A stretch of DNA of 64,000 bases from Vibrio comitans (lineage in GTDB: Bacteria > Pseudomonadota > Gammaproteobacteria > Enterobacterales > Vibrionaceae): contig AP024866.1 of assembly GCA_024346835.1 (NCBI GenBank), positions 2,914,001-2,978,000 on the forward strand, written 5' to 3'. Positions 26,672 through 36,021 of this stretch are shown here, piece by piece; position 1 is the first letter of the stretch; each line of letters starts with the position of its first letter. Under the pieces are notes generated by a model. It saw only the letters and a program-made list of their open reading frames with translations. It made no database searches and was not told the origin of the DNA. The position numbers and the translations under genes are program-made.

Positions 26672-27243
26672 TGCCTTGTCCAAATTGCGGGTTTACCCAC
26701 AACTGCCTCTGTGAACAGTTACCAAGGTTCGACGATTCCGTCCAGGTGGCACTGCTGTGCCACCCTAATGAACTGAAAAGAGAAACCAATACCGGAAAGA
26801 TACTCCTTTGGAGCTTACCTGGGGTTAAACAATTTGAATGGAGCCGAAAAGAGCCACCAGCAGATTTATTGGCACTTATAGAAAAGCACCCAAAGCCTAT
26901 GTTGCTGTTTCCAAGTGAACATAGTCTTTCCATCGAGCAGAACACAGTAGATAAAGAGCCAAGGCTGTACATAGTATTAGATGCGACCTGGCAGGAAGCG
27001 AAGAAGATGTGGCGACAAAGCCCATGGTTGCAAGCACTCCCTCAATGCCATCTTCTACCTTCTAGCCATTCAAACTACAGCTTGAGAAGAAATCAAAGCG
27101 ATGGAAACCTATGCACCTGTGAGGTTGGGGCTGAGCTAATGAGACTTGAGGGGTTAAACGAGCAAGCAGGGGAATTGAACCACTTCTTACAGCTGTATCT
27201 TCAAGTTTTCCAAGCGGATCGCAGTGGACACGCGCTTAAATAA
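26668..27243 (+). CDS. tapT: tRNA-uridine aminocarboxypropyltransferase (DTW domain)
   Basis: The 191-residue protein is a DTW-domain protein: the N-terminal CPNCGFTHNCLCEQLP resembles the conserved Cys motif, LDATWQEAKKMWRQSPWL carries the D-x-T-W core and SNYSLRRNQSDGNLCTCE the second motif. The E. coli member (TapT/YfiP) adds the 3-amino-3-carboxypropyl group of S-adenosylmethionine to U47 of tRNAs, making acp3U. Its start overlaps the lipoprotein stop by 4 bp (ATGA). Confidence 0.85.
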   Translation: MMPCPNCGFTHNCLCEQLPRFDDSVQVALLCHPNELKRETNTGKILLWSLPGVKQFEWSRKEPPADLLALIEKHPKPMLLFPSEHSLSIEQNTVDKEPRLYIVLDATWQEAKKMWRQSPWLQALPQCHLLPSSHSNYSLRRNQSDGNLCTCEVGAELMRLEGLNEQAGELNHFLQLYLQVFQADRSGHALK

Positions 27244-27952
27244 AGTGGAGTAACTGCTCGATTCGATTGATTTCTACGTCAGGCATCACCTTGGTCTTAA
27301 CCTGAGATTCGATGCCTTTTGATGTGTCATTGAACCAAGCCGCTTGAAACCCTGCCGCCTTAGCCCCCAGTACATCACTTACAAGGTGATCACCAACATG
27401 CAAAATCGACGACGCTGGAGTATCCAATAACTTAGTCGCTCGCAGAAACATATCGGTGCTGGGCTTAGCATCACCATCAGGACCGGCCTTTAGTGTATGT
27501 GCAAAATAACCTTGCAGGCCTATACGCTCGAGATCGACATTGCCATTAGTGATAGCAACCAAAGGAAGTTTCGCTACGATAGCTTTTAGGGTGCTGTGTG
27601 TTTCTTCAGGGATCTGCACACGGTTCCGCAATAACGTCACTTGATGCATGGTGTCTTGAATCGCTTGTTGCTGAGCGTCACCAATAATACCGATACGAGT
27701 AAAGGCATAGCCAAGCTGAGTTTCCCTAGCAAAGGTCACATCATTGCGACAACGTTCATTGCTTTGCAGCGCTTCGCGCTTTAAGGCACGCCAATGGTCT
27801 TCAGTAAATTGCTGCAAACGAGGAAAAGCCTCGATTAGCCAACTGCGCAGGTCTCGTTCTAGACGTCTAATCACAGGGTGATTGTCATACAATGTGTCAT
27901 CAAGGTCGAAGGTCATTGCATGAACTGGATCTAGGCTTCGAAAAAAACGCAT
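27236..27952 (-). CDS. yigB: HAD phosphatase YigB (flavin-pathway phosphatase)
   Basis: The 238-residue HAD protein has motif I MTFDLDDTLYDNHPVI, motif II AITNGNVDLERIG and motif IV LHVGDHLVSDVLGAKAAGF. It matches YigB, which can dephosphorylate 5-amino-6-(5-phospho-D-ribitylamino)uracil in riboflavin synthesis. Its ATG overlaps the xerC stop by 1 nt, so translation is coupled. It converges with tapT, the two stops overlapping by 8 bp. Its order after xerC is the same as in E. coli. Confidence 0.92.
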   Translation of the reverse strand: MRFFRSLDPVHAMTFDLDDTLYDNHPVIRRLERDLRSWLIEAFPRLQQFTEDHWRALKREALQSNERCRNDVTFARETQLGYAFTRIGIIGDAQQQAIQDTMHQVTLLRNRVQIPEETHSTLKAIVAKLPLVAITNGNVDLERIGLQGYFAHTLKAGPDGDAKPSTDMFLRATKLLDTPASSILHVGDHLVSDVLGAKAAGFQAAWFNDTSKGIESQVKTKVMPDVEINRIEQLLHFI

Positions 27953-28872
27953 TAAGACTCCGACTTCTTTTTCGCTCTAGGGTGAGCCTTGTCATAGGCT
28001 TGAGCTAAATGTTGAAAATCCAAGTGAGTATACACTTGCGTAGTGGATAGGCTCTCATGACCTAACATCTCCTGCACTGCTCGCAGGTTTCCGCTCGATT
28101 CTAAAATATGAGTGGCAAAGGAGTGTCTAAGTTTGTGCGGGGTTACATGGCTCGATACCCCTTGCTTAATGCCCCATTCAGACAAACGCTTTTGCACATT
28201 TCGGTGTGAAATACGCGTGCCTCGCTTAGAGATAAACAAGGCTTCATCCTCTGCTTTAAGTAAAGCAGGACGCTCCTTTAGCCACAACTGAATCCAACGC
28301 TTTGCCTCTCCGCTAAAGGGAACGATACGTTCTTTATCGCCCTTACCTATAACGCGAATCTCACCGCGCTCGCCTTGAACGTCTCGAATATTGAGTTGAA
28401 TCAGCTCAGATAAACGCATTCCGGTACCGTACATCAGTTCCATAATGGCTCTATCTCGAATCGCCAGCGGATCATCCATATCGATATCCAATAACTGCCC
28501 GGTTTCATCAACATCGAGGTTCTTGGGGAGGCGTTTGTGGTTTCTTGGTGTGCTAACACCCTTAGCTGGGTTCGCCGTCAGCTCACCTTTAAGCACTAAG
28601 TAATCTAAAAAGCTGCGCAAACAGGAGAGTCTTGTCGCTAAACTGTTGGGTTTTAACCCTTCCCGTGCGCCCTTGGCGGCAATTTGCCTTACCCAAGCGA
28701 TATCTAATTGCTGCCATCCCTCGACGCCAAAGCTCACTAGCTGCTCTGCAATGATGGATAGCTGTCGTTGATAGTTACTTTGTGTGTGTTCGCTCATTCC
28801 TCTCTCATTGTGAAGATAAGCAATGAACGAATCGATCCAGGCCTGAAAGGCTTTAGGTGTTTGATTGGGCAT
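27952..28872 (-). CDS. xerC: Tyrosine recombinase XerC
   Basis: The 306-residue tyrosine recombinase has the SAM-like N-terminal domain (YLHNERGMSEHTQSNYQRQL) and the catalytic set Arg in GTGMRLSEL, His-x-x-Arg in HKLRHSFATHIL, His in LGHESLSTTQ and the nucleophile Tyr in VYTH. With XerD it resolves chromosome dimers at dif. The ATG at 28870-28872 overlaps the end of the DUF484 gene and gives the XerC N-terminus; a TTG 9 codons upstream is less likely. Confidence 0.94.
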   Translation of the reverse strand: MPNQTPKAFQAWIDSFIAYLHNERGMSEHTQSNYQRQLSIIAEQLVSFGVEGWQQLDIAWVRQIAAKGAREGLKPNSLATRLSCLRSFLDYLVLKGELTANPAKGVSTPRNHKRLPKNLDVDETGQLLDIDMDDPLAIRDRAIMELMYGTGMRLSELIQLNIRDVQGERGEIRVIGKGDKERIVPFSGEAKRWIQLWLKERPALLKAEDEALFISKRGTRISHRNVQKRLSEWGIKQGVSSHVTPHKLRHSFATHILESSGNLRAVQEMLGHESLSTTQVYTHLDFQHLAQAYDKAHPRAKKKSES

Positions 28873-29554
28873 GTAGCGTTTGAACCTTCTGCCACTCAAG
28901 ATGATAAAGTTGGTGTGCTATAACCATAGCGAGATGACTCAAGTATAGAGTATCTTGGCTCGGCTGAAAGCGTCCGCCATCTTCACTACAGAAGCATAGA
29001 AACCCTTCTAAGTAAGGATGTCCGAATGAAACAACCGCATAAGAACCGAGTTCAGATACAGGAGTTCCTTTTGAAAAAATCAGTTCACGATCACTGCGCT
29101 TCAATCGCCCTAGATAAGCACCTCTATCTGCAATGTTTTTGGCCTTAAATCGAGACCAATTCTCTTTGCTGATATTCAGTTGAGAGCTAACGTGTCCAAC
29201 GACACCCACTACGACCTTAAGGTCCATCTCTCGAGCTTTGTGCTCTATCGCGCTGATCACTTTCTCGCCAGAGTTCGCCATTAATGAGCGTCGTTCTAGC
29301 TCTATAAAATGACGGAAAATCCGGTCGTTTCGACCCACTAAAGCCAGCAGTTCATTTTTCTCAGACTCAATAGTCTGCATCTGCTGACGCTGACGCCTCA
29401 GTTGCAACTCAAATAAAGAAACGGCACCCTCTTGTTGGTGAGGAATGCTCAACGAATCTACGAGATATTCCCTTCCTTCAAAGAAGTCAGGATTATCTAT
29501 TAAAAACTGCTCTACATCTGTTGCGGTAAGAAACGCTTTTACCGTTGAGTCCAA
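28853..29554 (-). CDS. DUF484 family protein (YigA-like)
   Basis: The 233-residue protein is a DUF484 member: VEQFLIDNPDFFEGREYLVDSL, the coiled coil LQLRRQRQQMQTIESEKNELL and a GAF-like C-terminal half. Function is unknown; it always sits between dapF and xerC in this gene order. The start codon is TTG at 29552-29554 with AAGGA 8 nt upstream; no nearer ATG gives the conserved N-terminus. Confidence 0.85.
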   Translation of the reverse strand: MDSTVKAFLTATDVEQFLIDNPDFFEGREYLVDSLSIPHQQEGAVSLFELQLRRQRQQMQTIESEKNELLALVGRNDRIFRHFIELERRSLMANSGEKVISAIEHKAREMDLKVVVGVVGHVSSQLNISKENWSRFKAKNIADRGAYLGRLKRSDRELIFSKGTPVSELGSYAVVSFGHPYLEGFLCFCSEDGGRFQPSQDTLYLSHLAMVIAHQLYHLEWQKVQTLHAQSNT

Positions 29555-29578
29555 AACTAATCCTTATTCAGAAAACAA

Positions 29579-30409
29579 TTAACAGCTAATCTGCCCATCA
29601 AATACGTGCGTAGCGCTGCCCGTCATATATAACGGTTCACCAGGGCCTGCCCATTCAACCGTTAACTTACCACCAGTGAGTTGAACCTCTACAGATTCAT
29701 CTAACGAGCCTTGCAAGATACCAACAGCAACCGCTGCACAGGCGCCACTTCCGCAAGCTTGAGTTTCTCCAGCACCGCGCTCGTAGACTCTAAGAGCGAT
29801 ATTGTTTCTATCTACAATCTGCATGAATCCAGCGTTTACTCGCTCAGGGAAACGTTCATGAGACTCTAGTAGAGGCCCTAGTTCTTCAACCTTCGCTGTT
29901 GCGACATCATCAACAACGGTAACCACATGAGGGTTACCCATACTCACTGAACCACAAAACAGGGTGTGTTGACCCACTCTTAAGATATAGGTTTTCTCTT
30001 TTTGCTTGGCTTTGAATGGGATCTTGCTTGGTTCAAGCTCAGGAACGCCCATATTGACTCGAACTAGGTCACCCTCTGTAAGCTTGAGTACCATCTTCCC
30101 TTTTTTAGTACTCACACGAATGCTGTATTTATTCGTTAAGCCTTTCATCGCCACAAAGCGCGCAAAGCAGCGTGCGCCATTGCCACACTGCTCCACTTCT
30201 GAGCCATCGGAGTTAAAGATGCGATAGTGAAAGTCCGTTTCTGGATCGTACGGCGCTTCAACCACTAACAATTGATCAAAGCCTACACCCGTATGACGAT
30301 CCGCAAGACGTCGAATCAACTCTGGCGAAAAGAATATATTTTGAGTAATGCAGTCAACGACCATAAAGTCGTTGCCTAGTCCGTGCATTTTAGAGAAATG
30401 GAAATGCAT
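29579..30409 (-). CDS. dapF: Diaminopimelate epimerase
   Basis: The 276-residue protein has the two catalytic cysteines of DapF: Cys75 in [13 protein letters not shown] and the second in [30 protein letters not shown] at the start and [16 protein letters not shown] are also family-specific. It converts LL- to meso-diaminopimelate for lysine and peptidoglycan. It follows lysA with 9 nt between. Confidence 0.96.
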   Translation of the reverse strand: MHFHFSKMHGLGNDFMVVDCITQNIFFSPELIRRLADRHTGVGFDQLLVVEAPYDPETDFHYRIFNSDGSEVEQCGNGARCFARFVAMKGLTNKYSIRVSTKKGKMVLKLTEGDLVRVNMGVPELEPSKIPFKAKQKEKTYILRVGQHTLFCGSVSMGNPHVVTVVDDVATAKVEELGPLLESHERFPERVNAGFMQIVDRNNIALRVYERGAGETQACGSGACAAVAVGILQGSLDESVEVQLTGGKLTVEWAGPGEPLYMTGSATHVFDGQISC

Positions 30410-30418
30410 TCTGTTCTA

Positions 30419-31672
30419 TTACTCCGGTAATGTGCTTTCTAGTTGCCATAAGCTTTCAACGCTCTCGCGCTGACGAATGAGATGCAGCTTGTCACCATCC
30501 ACCATAACCTCAGCAACACGTGGGCGAGAGTTATAGTTTGAAGACATAGTAAAGCCATAAGCTCCAGCAGAACGCACAGCTAATAGATCGCCTTGTTCTA
30601 ACACAAGGTTACGATCTTTACCCAAGAAGTCTCCTGTTTCGCATACAGGGCCAACGAGGTCATACGTTGTTGGCTCACCTTCTCTTGGCTTTAGAGGCAC
30701 AATATCTTGCCACGCTTGATACAGAGCAGGACGCATAAGATCATTCATAGCAGCATCAATAATAGCGAAGTTCTTATGTTCAGTATGCTTCAAGAACTCA
30801 ACCTTGGTCAGTAGCACGCCAGCATTAGCAGCAATCGCTCGACCCGGTTCAAAAATCAGTTCGATATTAGGATGGTTATGTAAACGAGCCAGAAGTGCTT
30901 TCGCATAGTCCGAAGGCTGAGGAGGCATCTCATCGCGATAAACCACGCCTAAGCCACCGCCAACATCAAGGTGCTTAATATTAATGCCCTGTGCTTTTAG
31001 GTTATCAATTAAGCCAAGAAGGCGATCAACTGCATCGATGAAAGGGTCGAGGTCGGTCAATTGAGAGCCTATATGGCAATCAATACCAACAACATTCAGG
31101 TTAGGCATCTGCTGAGCGAGTTGATACACACGCGGTGCTTGATCAAAAGCGATACCAAATTTGTTGTCACGTAGACCCGTTGAAATGTATGGGTGAGTCT
31201 TTGCATCTACGTCAGGGTTAATACGCAGAGAAACCGGTGCTTGTTTACCACACTCCCCTGCTACCTGATTAATTCGCTCCAGTTCAGGCTCTGACTCTAC
31301 ATTGAAGCATTTGATATTAAGCTCAAGCGCTCGCTTGATCTCTTCAGCTGTTTTACCAACACCAGAGAACACCACTTTCGATGGTTCGCCACCGGCGGCA
31401 ACAACACGCTCAAGCTCACCTAGTGAAACAATATCAAAGCCTGAACCTAATCTTGCCAACGCATTCAATACGCCTAGATTAGAGTTTGCTTTGACTGCAT
31501 AACAAACCAAGTGAGGAAAATCACCAACGGATTGATCGAAGGCATTCCAGTGACGCTCTAAGGTAGCGCGAGAATATACGTAAGTTGGAGTACCAAATTG
31601 TTGTGCAACTTGGGTTAGGGGAACCCCTTCAGCCCAAAGCTGACCATCTTCCTGATAATTAAAATAATCCAA
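30419..31672 (-). CDS. lysA: Diaminopimelate decarboxylase
   Basis: The 417-residue PLP enzyme has the Schiff-base Lys61 in CYAVKANSNLG, the phosphate-binding GGGLG motif in LDVGGGLGVVY and the active-site Cys in VCETGDFLGKDR. It makes lysine from meso-diaminopimelate. The start codon is TTG at 31670-31672 with AAGGA 8 nt upstream. It is the second gene of the lptM-lysA-dapF-DUF484-xerC-yigB operon. Confidence 0.95.
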   Translation of the reverse strand: MDYFNYQEDGQLWAEGVPLTQVAQQFGTPTYVYSRATLERHWNAFDQSVGDFPHLVCYAVKANSNLGVLNALARLGSGFDIVSLGELERVVAAGGEPSKVVFSGVGKTAEEIKRALELNIKCFNVESEPELERINQVAGECGKQAPVSLRINPDVDAKTHPYISTGLRDNKFGIAFDQAPRVYQLAQQMPNLNVVGIDCHIGSQLTDLDPFIDAVDRLLGLIDNLKAQGINIKHLDVGGGLGVVYRDEMPPQPSDYAKALLARLHNHPNIELIFEPGRAIAANAGVLLTKVEFLKHTEHKNFAIIDAAMNDLMRPALYQAWQDIVPLKPREGEPTTYDLVGPVCETGDFLGKDRNLVLEQGDLLAVRSAGAYGFTMSSNYNSRPRVAEVMVDGDKLHLIRQRESVESLWQLESTLPE

Positions 31673-31694
31673 GATTTTTTCCTTTCTTCAATAA

Positions 31695-31820
31695 CTACTG
31701 CGCGGGCTGTTCAGGCGCTTCTTGACCTGCATCGTTCGGCATATACAGCGGGCCTGTTTGACCGCAACCGGCCAATAGTAGTGTCGAACCCAAACACAAT
31801 AGCGAGATAATTTTTTTCAT
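31695..31820 (-). CDS. lptM: Small lipoprotein LptM (YifL), LPS translocon maturation factor
   Basis: The 41-residue lipoprotein has a signal ending LLLAGC (Cys19) followed by GQTGPLYMPND, the conserved LptM motif. In E. coli LptM binds LptD/BamA and helps LptD mature with correct disulfides. It is the first gene of the operon, 22 nt before lysA. It is too short for many gene finders; both its position upstream of dapF and the GQTGPLYMP motif support the call. Confidence 0.9.
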   Translation of the reverse strand: MKKIISLLCLGSTLLLAGCGQTGPLYMPNDAGQEAPEQPAQ

Positions 31821-31893
31821 GGTGATGTTGGTGATATATTTGACCTTGCCTCTATAATCGCACCACCATTAAGAAAAGCAATAGGAACTATGC

Positions 31894-32208
31894 ATGAAGG
31901 ACAGTGAGTTTCACCAATTGGCTGATGAGCAACTAACAAATATTGAGCAAGCTATAGAAGATTCTGGAGCTGATATCGATTTTGAAACATCGGGCAATGT
32001 GATGACATTAGAGTTTGAAGACCGCACTCAAATCATCATCAATAAGCAAGAGCCAATGCGTGAGATCTGGTTAGCCTCTAAATCGGGCGGATATCATTTT
32101 TCTATGCAAGAGGGAGCTTGGATCTGCTCTAAGACAGGCTTGGAGCTAATGGCGTTGGTTAAAGCGGAATGTGAAAAGCAAGCGGGTGAAGAGATAGACT
32201 GGGTATAA
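31894..32208 (+). CDS. cyaY: Frataxin homologue CyaY
   Basis: The 104-residue protein has the frataxin layout: an acidic first helix (EFHQLADEQLTNIEQAIEDSGAD) and a beta sheet ending EIWLASKSGGYHFS and WICSKTGLELMALV. CyaY binds iron and tunes Fe-S cluster assembly by IscS. It is divergent from lptM and convergent with cyaA, the usual order. Confidence 0.95.
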   Translation: MKDSEFHQLADEQLTNIEQAIEDSGADIDFETSGNVMTLEFEDRTQIIINKQEPMREIWLASKSGGYHFSMQEGAWICSKTGLELMALVKAECEKQAGEEIDWV

Positions 32209-32225
32209 ACCCAGCCTGTCAGCCA

Positions 32226-34748
32226 CTAGATACCCACCACTGCGGATGGGGTGGAGTGGAGTTCGCTATCACTGCGATACGGCACGATGAAGCTATCTTG
32301 ATCGTGCTGATGAATGATTTGGTAATACTGAGGCAGATTAAAGTTTGCCTTTGCACCAACACGATTTAAACCATTGGTGTAGAAGTTATTCACTTCACTC
32401 ACCACTTCGTTCTTGTCATGGCTGTATCTGTGGTAAGCCTCTGCGGCGTTGTTTTCATCCAATACATAGATGTTAAAGCCATCTTCGGTATCTTCGAAGA
32501 AGAACTGAATTAGCCCTTCACTCGCAAAACTATCAATAATGTCAGGAAGCGAGAACTCTCTCTCTTTATCCAGTTTATCCAATGGAGAACCAGTGAGTTT
32601 GTTGGTTGAGATGCTTTGATAAAACTCTACCGAGTTTTCTAGCGTCTGCACAGAAACACCACGGCGCTCAAAGAACAAACCATACATCTTGCTACCCACG
32701 CCAATAGCCTTAAAGCGACGACGCTTCTCTTGTTCAACAGGTTTGAGCCTCAGCTCAATACATTCAGCAAGAAGTTGGTAAACGGTATTGCGCATCAAAC
32801 CGCGGAAGTTTTTGCTGTAGCTAAATACATCCACAGACTCGGGATGCAAAGCATCTTGGTGCATCTTGCCTAAAATCGTTTTAAGCGCATCAAGGATGCT
32901 GGTTTCACCGCGGAAGTGCAGGGTACGCACTTCATGCCAAGAATTTCGATACACCAAATCAACACTGCCAATCATGCTCTTCGCATCGGTACCACAAGAG
33001 AACAGGTTCACATTGCGGCAGTCTTTCTTCGCTTGGCGCGAGCTCAGCTTTTCAGTTGGATCATTCTCTAGGTTGATGAACATTGCCAACTGGCTTATCT
33101 CACAAGGGCTTGCAAGCGCCTCCATGGTAGGTCGACGCTTACGCAGTGAGAAAGTATTTCTTAGGTCACTCACCATCTGATAAAGCTTATCAATGTCGAT
33201 ATCAGCGCTACGAACGACAGAGTGTAAGCGTGTAGACTCAGTGACCAACCCATTAAAGAATGACCATGCTACAAGCTTACTTAACGACGAGTGATGCTCA
33301 ATTGGAGACTGACCAATAATGCGTTCTGGTGTTAAAGGTTGCTTGTATAAATACCAACCTTCTGGGTTGCTTCGCCCGTCTTCCACCTGAATAAAGCTCA
33401 AATCAGGCTCATGTAAGTCAGGGGAAATTTGCTGGTTAAGCAGGGTAACCTTACCCGGCAACACCTCAAAAGCAGCGTAAAGCTTACGCGCAAGGATAGA
33501 GATATCCTGCGGACTAATAACCGAAGTGATGTCATTGCGACGTGCAAACTGAATCAGGTTACGGTAGCTTTCCATTAGGGCATCGAGCAGGTTGTGATGC
33601 ACTCCCTTAACACGCTCGACCTTCCAGTCACGACGCGTATCAAGTTCAAAAATATCGTGCTCGTTCCAACCCCAACTCAACGTCATCTGTTGCATCGCTT
33701 TGCGACGCCAAGAGACTGAGCCTAGTTTTGGCTGCTGTGATAACTTCTCATGAGTTTTCAGATAGAAACAACGACGTACAAGATCGAGACGCGCTTGGTC
33801 ACCGATTCTTTGTAAGTATCGAGTTACTTTTTCTAGCATCACATAGTAAGCATCCATACCGTAAAGGTCTGGTTCGTGAGCAAAGAATCTGCGTTTAGTG
33901 TCGATACTTAAAAGCTGAGTCTGCGGGTATTCCCACGAGTATGCTTCAAGCAAAATCGCTTTCAGCACGGATTTGTAAGGTGAGTCGATGCTTTTGAATA
34001 ATTGCCAAAGGCTAGAACCAAAATATTCTTCTGCTGGGATCTTGTTGAGCTGTCCAAAATCGAGCCATTCATTGCAGTCAATCTCTCCACTGCTGCATAG
34101 CTCTAATACGTACTGCTCGTAACATTCTTCCATTTCAGGAGGTACGATGCTCCACAACAGGCGTTGACCTGCCATACGCATCGCCGAACGATAGAACTCA
34201 TCCAAAAGCAGCATATGCTGAGAAGAACCACAGTTATCCCCTGTCATCGCTTCACTCTTGTTGGACTGCTTGAATCGCTGGTCGTCCATCAAGAAAAAGT
34301 TAGCTTCAATCCCCTGCTGCTGTGCCCAGTCAGTAATTTTTAGGCATTTGTTCGCTAGCTCACTTCGCTTCTGCGCTGGCATTTCAGGTGAAATACATAC
34401 CCAAATATCAAGATCACTGGTTAGACTCTGGCCAATAGAAGACGTACTTCCCATGGTGTACAGAGCTAAAATATCGATATTGGTAGGAGCAGAGATCTCT
34501 TCCCCTGTTGAACGAGCACAACTGTCGAGAAATTGGCGCTGTTCAAGATCAGCAGAAAAGTCGAAGACGCCTTGCGGGACATTACTAGAGATATATCCAG
34601 GTAAAGCAGGGTGATTATAATGAAGTAAAAGCGGGATCAGTGAGAATACTTGCTTGCCTTGAGCATCCATCATATCTAGTGCACGACGCTTACGCTGTTC
34701 ATTCAGCGAATCGAGCCTAGCGATTAATGTGCGTGTATATGCTTGCAA
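32226..34748 (-). CDS. cyaA: Class I adenylate cyclase
   Basis: The 840-residue protein has the N-terminal nucleotidyltransferase-type catalytic region, with YTMGSTSSIGQSLTSDLDIWVCI holding the Gly-Ser and Asp-x-Asp residues. The C-terminal half is the regulatory domain controlled by the sugar phosphotransferase system. It makes cAMP for CRP. The upstream gap contains a good CRP site (34948-34963), so feedback by CRP-cAMP is likely, as in E. coli. Confidence 0.96.
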   Translation of the reverse strand: MQAYTRTLIARLDSLNEQRKRRALDMMDAQGKQVFSLIPLLLHYNHPALPGYISSNVPQGVFDFSADLEQRQFLDSCARSTGEEISAPTNIDILALYTMGSTSSIGQSLTSDLDIWVCISPEMPAQKRSELANKCLKITDWAQQQGIEANFFLMDDQRFKQSNKSEAMTGDNCGSSQHMLLLDEFYRSAMRMAGQRLLWSIVPPEMEECYEQYVLELCSSGEIDCNEWLDFGQLNKIPAEEYFGSSLWQLFKSIDSPYKSVLKAILLEAYSWEYPQTQLLSIDTKRRFFAHEPDLYGMDAYYVMLEKVTRYLQRIGDQARLDLVRRCFYLKTHEKLSQQPKLGSVSWRRKAMQQMTLSWGWNEHDIFELDTRRDWKVERVKGVHHNLLDALMESYRNLIQFARRNDITSVISPQDISILARKLYAAFEVLPGKVTLLNQQISPDLHEPDLSFIQVEDGRSNPEGWYLYKQPLTPERIIGQSPIEHHSSLSKLVAWSFFNGLVTESTRLHSVVRSADIDIDKLYQMVSDLRNTFSLRKRRPTMEALASPCEISQLAMFINLENDPTEKLSSRQAKKDCRNVNLFSCGTDAKSMIGSVDLVYRNSWHEVRTLHFRGETSILDALKTILGKMHQDALHPESVDVFSYSKNFRGLMRNTVYQLLAECIELRLKPVEQEKRRRFKAIGVGSKMYGLFFERRGVSVQTLENSVEFYQSISTNKLTGSPLDKLDKEREFSLPDIIDSFASEGLIQFFFEDTEDGFNIYVLDENNAAEAYHRYSHDKNEVVSEVNNFYTNGLNRVGAKANFNLPQYYQIIHQHDQDSFIVPYRSDSELHSTPSAVVGI

Positions 34749-34947
34749 GTCAACTTCCCAAACAAAGAAATAAAAATGTGGACGCTTTAATTTTAAACTA
34801 AAACCTCACAAAACGTGACCAATTTAACACTTTTTGGTTATTAGGTAAAGAAAATCACCCATTATCACCTCTCAGTGAAGGCTAAGTTGGCAGAATAACT
34901 CAAAGATTATAAAGGTCACGCAATTGAGAACAGTATGACCCAAATCG

Positions 34948-34963
34948 CGTGATTAGCATCACA
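34948..34963. promoter_or_regulatory. Putative CRP site in the cyaA/hemC gap
   Basis: CGTGA-TTAGCA-TCACA matches 9 of 10 half-site bases of CRP, inside a longer AT-flanked palindrome. It lies 200 bp upstream of cyaA and 118 bp upstream of hemC. The rest of the 332-bp gap 34749-35080 holds AT-rich promoter sequence with no other firm feature. Confidence 0.55.
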
Positions 34964-35080
34964 TATGCATATAAAACTTAACATTATGTGAGTTAGTACC
35001 ATTAAGCCTATCTCTACCCGCTGAAAATTTATATCTAGCGGTGATAGAATCAAGTTATCTCTCATTTTGTTGCCTTTATT

Positions 35081-36016
35081 ATGTCAAAACAAACTCTTCG
35101 AATTGCAACTCGCAAAAGCCCACTTGCATTGTGGCAAGCTCACTACGTTAAATCTCGCTTAGAAGAGATTCACCCTGACCTAGATGTTGAACTGGTGACT
35201 ATGGTAACCAAAGGCGACATCATCCTAGATACACCGCTAGCTAAAGTGGGCGGAAAGGGCTTGTTTGTTAAAGAGCTTGAAGTCGCGATGTTAGAGAAGC
35301 GCGCCGATATTGCTGTTCATTCAATGAAGGACGTTCCTGTAGATTTCCCTGAAGGGTTAGGCTTAGCCGTTATCTGTGAACGAGAAGACCCTCGTGACGC
35401 GTTCGTTTCCAATACCTATCAATCCGTTGATGAGTTACCTCAAGGTGCTATCGTCGGTACCTGCAGCCTTCGTCGCCAGTGTCAAATTAGTGCGGCGAGA
35501 CCTGATCTCATCATCAAAGAATTGAGAGGCAACGTCGGCACTCGTTTAGGTAAGTTGGATGACGGGCAATACGACGCCATTATCTTAGCCGCAGCAGGAT
35601 TAAAGCGCTTAGAAATGGAAGAGCGAATTCAAAGCTATATTGAGCCAGAATCTTCTCTTCCTGCGGTAGGACAAGGTGCCGTGGGTATAGAGTGCCGACT
35701 TGATGACGAGCGCGTTCTTGAACTCATTAAACCTCTAAATCATGCCGATACCTCTGATCGCGTTTCAGCAGAACGCGCGATGAACCTCGCCCTTGAAGGT
35801 GGGTGTCAGGTGCCGATTGGTAGTTACTGCGTAATTACTCCAGACAATCAACTTTATCTCAGAGGTTTGGTGGGTAAGCCAGATGGTACAGAAATTATCA
35901 GAGCTGAGATTCGAGGTGAACGCTCACAAGCGATCGCTATGGGTGAAGAGCTAGCACAGGAGCTACTTGCCTCTGGAGCAAAAGAAATTCTTAGCGAAGT
36001 ATACAATCAGGCTTAG
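35081..36016 (+). CDS. hemC: Porphobilinogen deaminase
   Basis: The 311-residue enzyme starts [19 protein letters not shown] and carries the cofactor-holding Cys in [16 protein letters not shown], plus catalytic Asp in [11 protein letters not shown]. It joins four porphobilinogens into hydroxymethylbilane, using a covalent dipyrromethane cofactor. It leads the hemC-hemD-hemX-hemY operon, with 5 nt to hemD. Confidence 0.96.
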   Translation: MSKQTLRIATRKSPLALWQAHYVKSRLEEIHPDLDVELVTMVTKGDIILDTPLAKVGGKGLFVKELEVAMLEKRADIAVHSMKDVPVDFPEGLGLAVICEREDPRDAFVSNTYQSVDELPQGAIVGTCSLRRQCQISAARPDLIIKELRGNVGTRLGKLDDGQYDAIILAAAGLKRLEMEERIQSYIEPESSLPAVGQGAVGIECRLDDERVLELIKPLNHADTSDRVSAERAMNLALEGGCQVPIGSYCVITPDNQLYLRGLVGKPDGTEIIRAEIRGERSQAIAMGEELAQELLASGAKEILSEVYNQA

Positions 36017-36021
36017 TTCCA

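Noticed and set aside
32199..32214. Hairpin CTGGGT/ACCCAG at the end of cyaY as a terminator
   Set aside because: There is no T-run on either strand after it; it may be incidental.
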